This document shows, one piece after another, positions 7,986 to 16,448 of a stretch of DNA of 30,169 nucleotides. The notes beneath the pieces are model-generated. The model searched no databases. It had not been told where the DNA came from and was given only the letters and a program-made list of their open reading frames with translations. The number at the start of each line of letters is the position of its first letter. Positions within the stretch are counted from its first letter, which is position 1. Source of the stretch: CBDDLJ01 sp965230635 (GTDB lineage Bacteria; Pseudomonadota; Gammaproteobacteria; UBA1113); assembly GCA_965230635.1 (NCBI GenBank), contig CBDDLJ010000014.1:1-30169 (forward strand). The letters are read 5' to 3'. The translations under genes and the position numbers were made by a program.

Positions 7986-9578
7986 ATGCAGTACTTACAT
8001 ACCCAACCCGTTACCTGGAATGTAAAAAACAAAGAAGGCAAAACACCGAAAGATTTAGAACGTGAGCTAATACGGGCACAAGAAGAAAAAAGACGACGGA
8101 AGCAGCAATGGACCCGATCCATGCAGCAACAAACTGAACGCTTGAGAGAGGCTGAGCAAGTATTCAAGCAAGGAGATTTAAATATTGCTCTTTATCTCTT
8201 CAACAGCGTCATCACACAAGCAAATCTCCTAGAAAAAAAAGCTGAAACCGCTGAGAAAAAATTATTAAATAACTTACTACAATCTGCACAAAGCTTATGG
8301 TTATCAACCCAATTTATGCTGTCAATCGATTCCAATGAGGCTTTAGGCCATGCATTATTAACCAAATGCTTTGAGCGAACAACATCCGTAACCGACTTCC
8401 GTCTCACCTATAGTTTAGCGCTGGTTGAATATGACGAAAACAAAGATAACCAAGCGGCTATCCAAACATTGATACATAACAAATTAACCTGGCTTGCTGA
8501 AGAGAGAATCATCGATGTTGAATCCCTCGCTTTGTTTAAGATAGCCATAAAGCATGTATATAAAAAAGGCTTGATTAATCAATATCAAAAAAATGTATTA
8601 AAAGGCAAGGCTCAAAGTCAAAGCATTTTTTCTGACCCGCGGTTCAAAGCACTATCAGCACAAGTTCACGATTTGCAAGTGCAATTTCACACAGCAGCCA
8701 AAACTTTTTCGAATCAACTAGGTGCTCTTGGAAAACAAGTTTTGATTAACCGCGATAACCTTTTACACGTTACTGACGCTGTAACTACGAATAGTCAGAA
8801 TATACACCGAATAGCAGATAAACAAAAACAATTACAATCAGCTATGGTTCGACAGGCGAAGCGACGTATGCAGTTTGGTATCATGAAAATGGGATTATCG
8901 TTTATTGGCTTTTTTGGAGTTGATGCGATAGCCAACACCATAGATTTATCGGAACTCTCTGGCATTGGAGGATTTCTTTTAAATAAAGATCCTAACGATG
9001 TTGAAAAATTGCTGAGTACCGGACAATCAACATTGAGCGATTCTTTCAAAATAAGCCATATGAACCCAGTGGCTGAAACGGCCATAAAGAAAGGAGGATA
9101 CGATCCAGAGGAATTTGTTAAACAATGGTATAGCACAGCGATTGCTCTAGAGAAAAAACCTACCATAGTAGCAAACCCAGAAGTATCAGAGATTAGCCCT
9201 TTTTTCGCAGTATCGACTCCTACCAACGATACAAATGCACCTAGGTCAGCGACAAATCCAAGCTCAAGATTCGGTTGTTTTTCAGAGGTACCAACTCGTA
9301 CTGATCACGAAATAGCAGCAAAAACAGGCTCTAAAGCGCTTCCACTACCGAAAAAACCACTGGGACATGTTACTGTATTGTATGCCTATACGGCGACAGC
9401 ATCGGATCAATTATCGGTAAATGCCAATGAAAAACTGACCCTCATTGAAAAAGATCCCTCTGGCTGGTGGACATGCCGCCGAGGACGTGAGCAAGGCTTG
9501 GTTCCTAGCACGTATTTAGAAGAGTCTATTGTGAGTAGTAAAGTGCTGCCATTACCTGCAGCACCTGGACACCGTTAA
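7986..9578 (+). CDS. Ankyrin-helical-SH3 protein (C-terminal half of LRR copy 1 gene)
   Basis: The product is 530 aa from ATG 7986, but homology to the paralogue starts earlier. Codons 7799-7891 in a second frame (NKHLRDNKQLAQQLMQA...) and 7899-7985 in this frame (GISPHTKEEN, GNTFLHKAVQLND) supply the rest of an ankyrin-like region. The separate start is therefore probably artificial. Residues 1-30 finish that region (NVKNKEGKTPKDL). Residues 35-300 are predicted helical, with coiled-coil-like stretches, followed by a hydrophobic segment MGLSFIGFFGVDAIA (302-316). Residues 461-515 form an SH3 domain: VLYAYTA (ALYDY motif), DQLSV, DPSGWW and GLVPSTYLEE match the eukaryotic SH3 signature. PxxP motifs LPLPKKP (452-458) and LPLPAAP (521-527) flank it and could be ligands. 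It probably works as one chain with the LRR part. Confidence 0.7.
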   Translation: MQYLHTQPVTWNVKNKEGKTPKDLERELIRAQEEKRRRKQQWTRSMQQQTERLREAEQVFKQGDLNIALYLFNSVITQANLLEKKAETAEKKLLNNLLQSAQSLWLSTQFMLSIDSNEALGHALLTKCFERTTSVTDFRLTYSLALVEYDENKDNQAAIQTLIHNKLTWLAEERIIDVESLALFKIAIKHVYKKGLINQYQKNVLKGKAQSQSIFSDPRFKALSAQVHDLQVQFHTAAKTFSNQLGALGKQVLINRDNLLHVTDAVTTNSQNIHRIADKQKQLQSAMVRQAKRRMQFGIMKMGLSFIGFFGVDAIANTIDLSELSGIGGFLLNKDPNDVEKLLSTGQSTLSDSFKISHMNPVAETAIKKGGYDPEEFVKQWYSTAIALEKKPTIVANPEVSEISPFFAVSTPTNDTNAPRSATNPSSRFGCFSEVPTRTDHEIAAKTGSKALPLPKKPLGHVTVLYAYTATASDQLSVNANEKLTLIEKDPSGWWTCRRGREQGLVPSTYLEESIVSSKVLPLPAAPGHR

Positions 9579-9895
9579 TCTCCAATGAGATATCAATAAA
9601 TCAATGCATCCGTAAATCTTAGCAGTAAATAGAGCAATTTGATCTAACATTCACGCTAAATTTGAGTGGAGGTAATATCTCTTAAAAAAACAGTGTGTAA
9701 CTATTTTGCATTTTTCTTAAACTCAAATTGTATAAATCATACCAAGTGTTCATATGTTTGCCTTTTTTCTGCAAGTTTGAGTGAAAGAAAAAGGTTCATC
9801 ATGCCTTCCTCGTTACAGTGAGCCTTGCAGGTGCTGAGCTTGCATTTTATAATGACTCAGTCACCAGGAAACAGGGCAAATAGGAGAGCAATCTC
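9579..9895 (+). other. Junction between duplicate copies, with mnmA tail relic
   Basis: After the stop of copy 1 there is about 40 bp of post-stop sequence shared with copy 2 (compare 12936-12980), then about 40 bp of unique DNA, and then the start of copy 2. Positions 9662-9685 are a diverged copy of the last eight codons of mnmA including the stop. The remaining A/T-rich leader matches the DNA after mnmA (4403-4487) and before LRR copy 1 (5869-5949). No separate gene is present. Confidence 0.75.
9825..9853 (+). promoter_or_regulatory. Promoter of LRR gene copy 2
   Basis: TTGCAG (9825-9830) and TATAAT (9848-9853) are separated by 17 bp, the counterpart of the copy 1 promoter. AGGAGAG sits a few bases before the ATG at 9896. 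The boxes and spacing are conserved in both diverged copies. Confidence 0.7.
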
Positions 9896-11587
9896 ATGAC
9901 AAAATTAGCTGAAGCACTAAGAAATATTAAAAATAATACCTTAACCATTGTTAACCGCAACATCGGTGATGCCGGTGCTAAGGCTTTAGCAAACATCTTA
10001 GCAACAAATAATACCCTACTCACTGTTGACCTTTCAGACAATAACATCGGCGATATCGGTGCAAAGGCTTTAGCAAACGCCTTAGCAACGAATAACACCT
10101 TGACTACTGTTATATTTGGTTCCAATAAAATCAGCATTGACGGTGCAGCTGCTTTGGCGAAGGCTTTAGCAACGAATAGCACCCTAACCACTGTTCACCT
10201 TTATGACAATAATATCGGCGATGCCGGGGCAAAAGCTTTAGCAAAGGCCTTAGCAAAGAATAACACCCTAACTACTGTTTATCTTCATGACAATAACATC
10301 GGCGATACTGGCGCAAAAGCTTTAGCGAACGCTTTAGCAACGAATAGCACCCTACTAACTACTGTTTATCTTCATAATAATAACATCGGCGATGCCGGAG
10401 CAACCGCTTTAGCAAACGCCTTAGAAAAAAATAACACTCTGACCTATTTTGAACTTTCTGACAATAACATTGGTACTGCCGGCGCAAAAGCTTTAGCAAA
10501 CGCCTTAGAAATGAACAACACCTTGACTACTATAAAACTCCGTTCCAATAAATTCAGCACTGACGGTGCAACCGCTTTAGCAAACGCCTTAGAAAAAAAT
10601 AACACCTTAACTACTATTTGCCTTGATAACAATAACAGTGGTGATGTCGGTGCAAAGGCTTTAGCGAGGGCCTTAGCAACGAATAACACCCTAACCTACG
10701 TTGGCCTTGATTGTAATAACATCGGCGATATCGGTGCAAAGGCTTTAGCAAACGCCTTAGCAAATAACAATGCTCTGATCACTGTTGACCTTGAGCGTAA
10801 TCACATCGGTGATACTGGTGCAACCGCTTTAACAAACGCCTTAGAAACGAATAATACCCTCACCTATGTTTACCTTTATCGCAATAACATCGGTGATGCT
10901 GGTGTAACCGCTTTAGCGAATGCCATAGCAAAGAATAACACCCTGATCACTATTAATCTTGCATGCAATAATATTGGCGATGCCGGCACAGCCGCTTTAG
11001 CTAAAGCTTTAGCAACGAATAACACCCTGATTGCTATTAATCTTGCGTTCAATAATATTGGCGATGCCGGCATAGCCGCTTTAGCTAAAGCTTTAGCGAC
11101 GAATAATACATTGACCTATGCTGATCTTTATAAGAATAATATCGGCGATGCCGGTACAACTGCTTTAGCCAAGGCCTTAGTAAAGAATAACACTTTGATC
11201 TATATTGACCTTAATTGCAATAACAGTAGCGATAAAAATCGCAGCATGATAAAACAGCATCTTAGAAAAAACCAGCGGTTAGCTCAAAAATTAATACAAG
11301 CACGCAGACGAAAAAGCACTGATAAAATGATCTACCTGCTAAAAAAAGGTGTCAGCCCTCATACAGAAGAAGATAACAAAACAGGGAACACTTTCTTACA
11401 TAAGGTTGTAAAACCAAATAACAAGCAAATACTGCAGTACTTACACTCTCAACCTATTAACTGGAATATAAAGAATAAAGAAGGCAAAACACCAAAAGAC
11501 TTAGAACATATACTAGCCAATTTCGAGAGAAAAAAAGATGAGGGAAGGAATGGGCTCGCTCCGTACAACAACAAACTGAACGCTTAA
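9896..11587 (+). CDS. LRR-ankyrin protein, copy 2
   Basis: The product is 563 aa. It starts MTKLAEALRNIK, has about 15 RNase-inhibitor-type LRR units of 28 residues (the first is short by three residues, TIVNRNIGDAG), and continues in frame into the linker QRLAQKLIQARRRKSTDKMI. An ankyrin-like region follows (GVSPHTEEDNKTGNTFLHKV, then LQYLHSQPINWNIKNKEGKT). Unlike copy 1, the LRR-to-ankyrin junction is uninterrupted, which shows the ancestral architecture. After KTPKDLEHILANFE the alignment to copy 1 is lost by a frameshift near 11535-11580, and the last residues (NGLAPYNNKLNA) are out of frame. It may still make a soluble LRR-ankyrin protein. The function is unknown; host or partner protein binding is the family expectation. 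Confidence 0.85.
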   Translation: MTKLAEALRNIKNNTLTIVNRNIGDAGAKALANILATNNTLLTVDLSDNNIGDIGAKALANALATNNTLTTVIFGSNKISIDGAAALAKALATNSTLTTVHLYDNNIGDAGAKALAKALAKNNTLTTVYLHDNNIGDTGAKALANALATNSTLLTTVYLHNNNIGDAGATALANALEKNNTLTYFELSDNNIGTAGAKALANALEMNNTLTTIKLRSNKFSTDGATALANALEKNNTLTTICLDNNNSGDVGAKALARALATNNTLTYVGLDCNNIGDIGAKALANALANNNALITVDLERNHIGDTGATALTNALETNNTLTYVYLYRNNIGDAGVTALANAIAKNNTLITINLACNNIGDAGTAALAKALATNNTLIAINLAFNNIGDAGIAALAKALATNNTLTYADLYKNNIGDAGTTALAKALVKNNTLIYIDLNCNNSSDKNRSMIKQHLRKNQRLAQKLIQARRRKSTDKMIYLLKKGVSPHTEEDNKTGNTFLHKVVKPNNKQILQYLHSQPINWNIKNKEGKTPKDLEHILANFERKKDEGRNGLAPYNNKLNA

Positions 11588-12935
11588 GAGAAGCTGAGCA
11601 AGTATTTAAGCAAGGAAATTTAAATATTACTCTTTATCTCTTCAACAGCCTCACCACACAAGCAAATCTCCTAGAAAAAAAGATGAAACCGCCGAGAAAA
11701 AACCATTAAATAACTTACAACAACCTGCACAAAGCTTATGGTTATCAACCCAATTTATACTGCCAATCGATTCTAACAAGGCTCTAGGCCATGTGTTACT
11801 AGTCAAATGATTTGATCGAACAACATCCGTAATGGACTTTCGTCTTATCTATAGTTTAGCGCTGGTTGAATATGACGAAAAAAATAGACAAACGGGTATC
11901 CAAACATTGATACATAACAAATTAACTTGGTTTGCTGAAGTGTGAATCATCGATATTGAATCGCTCACTTTATTTAAGATAGCCATAAACCACGTGTATA
12001 AAAAAGGTCTGATTAACCAATCATGAAAAAAATATATTAGAGGACAAAGGTCAAAGTCAAAGTATTTTCACCGATACACGATTCAAAATACTATCGGATC
12101 AAATTCATTATTTGTAAAAACAATTTTACACAGCAACCAAAGCCTTTTCGAAGCAATTATATGCTCTTGGAAAACAAGCACTGAGTAACCACGATAATCT
12201 TTTGCACATTACTGATGTTGCGACGACGAATATTTGGAATATACATCGGATAACCGATAAACAAAAACCATCACAAGCAGTCATGGTTCAACAGGCGAAG
12301 CGACGTATGCAGTTTGGCGTCATGAAGATGGAACTATCGTTGGCTTTATCGGATTTGATGCGGTAGCTATCACCATAGATTTGCCGGAATTCTCTGGCAT
12401 TGGAGGCTTTCTTTTAAATAAAGATCCTGACGATGTTGAAGCCTTACTGAATAGTGGACAACCAACATTGAATAATTCTTTCAAAATGAATGATATGAAT
12501 CAAGTGGCTGAAATGGCCATAAAGAAAGCGGGATACAACCCGGAGGAATTTGTGAAACAGTGGTATAACGCAGCTATTGCTTTGGAGAAAAAACCTACCA
12601 CAGCAGCAAATCCAGGGCCATCAAAATTCGGTTGCTTTTTGGAAGCACAAGCCCGTATTGATGGCAAAATAACAGCAAAAACAAGCGCTAAGACACTTCC
12701 ACTACCAAAAAAACTGCTGGGATATGTTTCCGTACTGTATCGCTATACAGCGACAGCACCGGATCAATTATCGGTAAATGCTAATGAAAAAATGACTCTC
12801 ATTGAAAAAGATCCCTCCGGCTGGTGGACATGCCGCCGAGGATCTGATCAAGGTTTAGTACCTAGTACGTATTTAGAAGAATCTATTGTGAGTAGTAAAG
12901 CACTGCCATTGCCTGCAGCACCTGGACGCCGTTAA
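11588..12935 (+). pseudogene. Decayed helical-SH3 half of LRR copy 2
   Basis: The DNA aligns throughout with the helical and SH3 half of copy 1, but it is broken by frameshifts and in-frame stops. Examples are RLREAEQVFKQGNLNITLYL, then a shift at LEKK, then LGHVLLVK-stop, then NKLTWFAEV-stop. From about 12381 a 184-codon frame is open to the end, beginning with TTG. It keeps the region GIGGFLLNKDPDDVEALL, LPLPKKL, an intact SH3 domain (12723-12881: VLYRYTATAPDQLSV, DPSGWW, GLVPSTYLEE) and the tail LPLPAAPGRR. A free SH3 fragment could be translated only if TTG 12381 were used, and I see no strong ribosome binding site. Confidence 0.75.
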
Positions 12936-12986
12936 TCTTCAATGGAATATCAAGAAGTTAATGCCTATGTAAATCTTGAGCACTTA

Positions 12987-13146
12987 TAGCGTTTCCCTCT
13001 ATTGTTGACCTATTCTAAGCGAGTATAGTGTTTGCTTGCGGAGGTTCAAAAGCGACGTTTACTTATTGTCAATAAGGTTTTGAATAACCAAGCAAGCAGG
13101 CGCTAGATGAAGTCTTAGTATAGGTCAACAATAGAGGGAAACGCTA
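12987..13146. mobile_element. Second 160-bp MITE copy
   Basis: It has the same length and structure as the element at 4618-4777, with TA on both sides (12985-12986 and 13147-13148). Its left end reads TAGCGTTTCCCTCTATTGTT and its right end is the matching complement. It sits immediately after the end of duplicated copy 2, about 320 bp upstream of acnA. A few internal differences exist (GCGGAGG for GCGAGGT, GTCAATAAGG for GTAAATAAGC). It is non-coding. Confidence 0.88.
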
Positions 13147-13467
13147 TAAGATGTAGTTGCCAGAATACGCTGATGTATTCCAAGCAACACTGCTGTTGCT
13201 TTGCTAATTAGTTGCTAGCTCTCCCAGCCGTTATACATCTCTTCAAAATACTTTAATGTTACTTTTTGTATTTTTTTTGATCATACTATTCTTATGCCTG
13301 ATAACAGCATAGAAAACCTAACAAGGGAAATAACCCGCTTATTATTTCAGAGGGATAATTAGCTTGTTATTACAACCCTACTCGTGACATTTAATAATTT
13401 CACCCTAGCTATGCTAAACTTAGAGCATATTATTGCAAGTTGAGCAAAACATGTATAGGAGCCCATT
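13147..13467. other. acnA upstream region
   Basis: No gene is seen in this 321-bp stretch. Positions 13156-13188 can fold: GTTGC and GAATAC (13163-13168) pair with GTATTC (13175-13180) and GCAAC (13184-13188). AGGAG at 13457-13461 is the ribosome binding site of acnA. The stretch around 13420-13435 (TATGCTAAACTTAGAG) could hold a -10 element, but a matching -35 is not clear. Confidence 0.5.
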
Positions 13468-16134
13468 GTGAGCACATTAGATACAACTAAGTCATTAGAA
13501 GTAAAAGGAAAAAAATACCGCTATTATAGCATCCCTGCTGCAGAAGCCGCTGGACTGGGACAATTTTCACGCTTGCCAAAATCACTAAAAATCTTATTAG
13601 AAAACTTATTGCGTCATCTCGATGGCAATACCGTCAAAGAAAGTGATATTAATGCACTCGCTAACTGGTTAAATGATAAAACTTCTTCACATGAAATTGC
13701 TTACCGCCCTGCTCGCGTACTCATGCAGGATTTCACTGGGGTACCTGCCATTGTCGATTTAGCTGCTATGCGTGCTGCAATGGCTAAATTGGGTGGCAAT
13801 CCTGAAAAAATAAATCCATTAGTGCCTGTTGATTTAGTTATTGACCATTCGGTACAAGTTGATTCTTTCGCCAATCAACAGGCATTTCTAAAAAATGTTG
13901 AATTTGAAATGAATCGTAATAGCGAACGTTATCAATTTCTGCGTTGGGGACAAAGTGCTTTTGAAAATTTTCGTGTGGTGCCTCCTGGAACCGGTATTTG
14001 TCACCAAGTCAATTTAGAATATTTAGCGAATGTTGTTTGGCAACGTGAAGCAGATGGAGAAACAATGGCTTATCCTGACACCTTAGTTGGTACCGATAGT
14101 CATACAACAATGATCAATGGTTTGGGTGTCCTTGGCTGGGGTGTAGGTGGTATTGAAGCAGAAGCAGCAATGTTAGGGCAACCTATTAGCATGGTTATCC
14201 CTGAAGTTATCGGTGTAAAATTTACTGGAAAATTAAAAGAAGGCATTATAGCCACTGATTTAGTGCTGCGGGTCACTGAATTACTGCGACAAAAAGGTGT
14301 TGTAGCTAAATTTGTTGAATTTTTCGGTCCCGGATTGAATGAATTACCTCTTGCCGATAGAGCAACCATATCAAATATGTCACCAGAATACGGCGCCACT
14401 TGTGGCTTTTTCCCGGTTGATGATGAAACCTTAGCCTATATGCGCTTAACAGGACGTAGTGAACATATTATTGAATTAGTGGAAGCGTATGCTAAAGCAC
14501 AAGGCTTGTGGCGAGAAAATGATGAGGCTGATCCTATTTTTACTGATATCGTAGAAATAGATTTAAGTTCTATTGAGCCTAGCTTGGCTGGGCCCAAGCG
14601 ACCACAAGATCGTGTTTCTGTCTCGCAGCTCAATCAAGTATTCACTAAGATTATGCAAGAAGCAGGTGTAGAAAGTGATGCAACCCCTGTCCCTGTGGCA
14701 GATAATCACTATCAATTATCACATGGGGCAGTTGTTATTGCCGCCATCACCAGTTGTACCAATACCTCAAACCCTAGCGCGTTGATTGCTGCAGGCCTAC
14801 TAGCTAAAAAAGCAATAGAAAAAGGACTACTCACTAAACCTTGGGTAAAAACATCACTAGCTCCAGGTTCCAAAGTAGTAACTGATTACTTAGTTAAAGC
14901 AGGATTGCAAAATTACCTGGATCAACTTGGCTTTAATTTAGTTGGGTATGGCTGCACAACATGCATAGGAAACTCAGGACCTTTGCCTGAAGCTATCCAC
15001 AATGCAATTAGTGATCATAACCTATTTGTCTCTTCGGTATTATCCGGCAATCGCAACTTTGAAGGACGAGTACATCCGTTAACCAAAGCCAATTGGTTAG
15101 CGTCACCACCGTTGGTTGTTGCCTATGCCTTAGCTGGAACTACACGAATCAATTTACACACGGATCCCATTGCAACAAATAAACAGGGAGAAGGAATTTA
15201 CCTAAAAGATATATGGCCTAGCAACCAAGAAATAGCAACGGTGGTTAAAACCATTGTCTCTAGTGACATGTTTAAGCGACAATATTCAGATGTTTTCAGC
15301 GGTGATGACACTTGGCGTAATCTGCCTATTCCACAAAGCAAAATCTACCAATGGGATGATAAATCCACGTATGTCAAACACCCTCCATTCTTTACCGGTA
15401 TGACATCAGAACTACCTAAATTAAACGATATTAACAAAGCAACTATTCTCGCGTTGCTGGGTGACAGCATCACAACCGATCATATCTCCCCAGCAGGTGC
15501 GATTAAGCCCAGTAGCCCAGCAGGTGAATATTTAAAAGATCACCAGGTTGCTGTGAAAGATTTTAATTCTTATGGCTCACGCCGTGGTAATCATGAAGTA
15601 TTAATGCGAGGAACCTTTGCTAATATTCGCATTCGCAATGAAATGGTTCCTGATGTTGAGGGTGGATTTACACGACATATCTCTAGCAATGAAATACTAA
15701 CAATCTATGATGCCGCTATGCGTTATGCTAATGAAAACACACCTCTTGTCGTTATTGCGGGTAAAGAATATGGCACCGGCTCATCTCGTGACTGGGCAGC
15801 TAAAGGCACTTTGCTATTAGGCGTCAATGCAGTTATTGCTGAAAGCTTTGAGCGAATCCATCGTTCCAATTTAATTGGTATGGGTGTACTACCATTAGAA
15901 TTTTTGAATAATGAAACTCGCCAAACTTTAGCGTTAACTGGAGAAGAACAAATCAGCATCAGCGGCATCAATCAGCAACTTGAACCACGCACACATTTAA
16001 CCGCTCAAATTCATTATGCTGATGGTCGGGAACACATGATAAAACTATTAACTCGGATCGATACAGAAGATGAAATGAATTATTACAAAAATGGGGGAAT
16101 TTTGCATAATGTTCTAAGAAAGTTAGCCAGTTAA
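13468..16134 (+). CDS. acnA: Aconitate hydratase AcnA
   Basis: AcnA is a TCA-cycle enzyme that interconverts citrate and isocitrate through a [4Fe-4S] cluster in the cytoplasm. The product is 888 aa, the normal length for the AcnA/IRP1 type. Seen are IDHSVQVD (125-132), cluster cysteines Cys430 (TSCTNTSNPS) and Cys496 and Cys499 (GYGCTTCIGNSGPL), SGNRNFEGRVHP, GDSITTDHISPAGAI (665-679), SYGSRRGNHEV and GTGSSRDWAAKG in the swivel domain. The start is GTG 13468, six bases after AGGAG. The alternative ATG at 13451 is closed at once by a stop. It appears monocistronic, with a possible terminator over its stop codon. AcnA-type enzymes can act as iron-responsive RNA binders; nothing here tests that. 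Confidence 0.97.
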   Translation: MSTLDTTKSLEVKGKKYRYYSIPAAEAAGLGQFSRLPKSLKILLENLLRHLDGNTVKESDINALANWLNDKTSSHEIAYRPARVLMQDFTGVPAIVDLAAMRAAMAKLGGNPEKINPLVPVDLVIDHSVQVDSFANQQAFLKNVEFEMNRNSERYQFLRWGQSAFENFRVVPPGTGICHQVNLEYLANVVWQREADGETMAYPDTLVGTDSHTTMINGLGVLGWGVGGIEAEAAMLGQPISMVIPEVIGVKFTGKLKEGIIATDLVLRVTELLRQKGVVAKFVEFFGPGLNELPLADRATISNMSPEYGATCGFFPVDDETLAYMRLTGRSEHIIELVEAYAKAQGLWRENDEADPIFTDIVEIDLSSIEPSLAGPKRPQDRVSVSQLNQVFTKIMQEAGVESDATPVPVADNHYQLSHGAVVIAAITSCTNTSNPSALIAAGLLAKKAIEKGLLTKPWVKTSLAPGSKVVTDYLVKAGLQNYLDQLGFNLVGYGCTTCIGNSGPLPEAIHNAISDHNLFVSSVLSGNRNFEGRVHPLTKANWLASPPLVVAYALAGTTRINLHTDPIATNKQGEGIYLKDIWPSNQEIATVVKTIVSSDMFKRQYSDVFSGDDTWRNLPIPQSKIYQWDDKSTYVKHPPFFTGMTSELPKLNDINKATILALLGDSITTDHISPAGAIKPSSPAGEYLKDHQVAVKDFNSYGSRRGNHEVLMRGTFANIRIRNEMVPDVEGGFTRHISSNEILTIYDAAMRYANENTPLVVIAGKEYGTGSSRDWAAKGTLLLGVNAVIAESFERIHRSNLIGMGVLPLEFLNNETRQTLALTGEEQISISGINQQLEPRTHLTAQIHYADGREHMIKLLTRIDTEDEMNYYKNGGILHNVLRKLAS

Positions 16135-16152
16135 TAGGCTAATGAAATTTTT
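16123..16152 (+). terminator. Possible acnA terminator overlapping the stop codon
   Basis: TTAGCC (16123-16128) pairs with GGCTAA (16137-16142) around an eight-base loop that contains the stop codon (16132-16134). A T-rich run, GAAATTTTT, follows. The stem is short, so an intrinsic terminator is plausible but weak. Confidence 0.4.
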
Positions 16153-16225
16153 CAACCGGTCATATTAGTGTAAAATAATTCATGGGTGCTGCGTCATGGC
16201 AAAGCGATCACTTGCATTAACCGGT

Positions 16226-16444
16226 TTAAATTAAAAATTCATTTAATTTATAACGTTCTTTTTCTGTCGCCAACGTTTGAAACGACAAATGATCGTCAGT
16301 TGATCCTGTTAAGCGCGACTCCATCGCTTCACGAATGGCGAGGTAGAGGTAATCAGCGCCTTGTTTGATAGCACTAACCCAATTAGGGACATAACACACT
16401 TCCGCCCATCCCTGTGACGTTGCCGTTTGACTACCATTAATACC
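16226..16444 (-). pseudogene. Unrecognised C-terminal coding remnant beyond the NACHT gene
   Basis: The minus strand is open for 72 codons between an in-frame TGA (16445-16447) and TAA (16226-16228), with no start codon. The translation looks like real protein: SQTATSQGWAEVCYVPNWVS, then AIKQGADYLYLAIREAMES, then TDDHLSFQTLATEKERYKLN and EFLI. Just upstream, in another frame, lies KQQWASKSQQYQAGYAMSEV, overlapping the last codons of the NACHT gene. Together they suggest either an older, longer C-terminus of the NACHT protein or the tail of a lost neighbour, broken by small indels. I do not recognise the family. The plus-strand frame over the same DNA (16186-16368) has no protein-like character. 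Confidence 0.45.
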
Positions 16445-16448
16445 TCAC

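Larger units (their letters stand above)
4379..12980 (+). repeat. Tandem duplication of the LRR-ANK-SH3 gene module
   Basis: Copy 1 runs from the last eight codons of mnmA (4379) to about 9620, and copy 2 from 9662 to about 12980. Both contain the mnmA tail, the same A/T-rich leader, the same promoter (5887-5915 and 9825-9853), an LRR gene starting MTKLAEAL, an ankyrin-like region, a helical region and an SH3 domain, and then a similar post-stop sequence. The copies have diverged: copy 1 has 21 LRR units and copy 2 about 15, copy 1 gained an ISAs1 element (4488-5867), and copy 2 decayed between 11588 and 12380. The second mnmA tail at 9662-9685 reads L-S-G-G-N-I-S-stop against L-G-G-G-I-I-S-stop in mnmA. 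This fixes the left breakpoint and shows that copy 2 is the derived junction. Confidence 0.85.

Noticed and set aside
16186..16368. 60-codon plus-strand frame after acnA
   Set aside because: The opposite strand over the same DNA carries a much more protein-like reading, and no ribosome binding site is seen.
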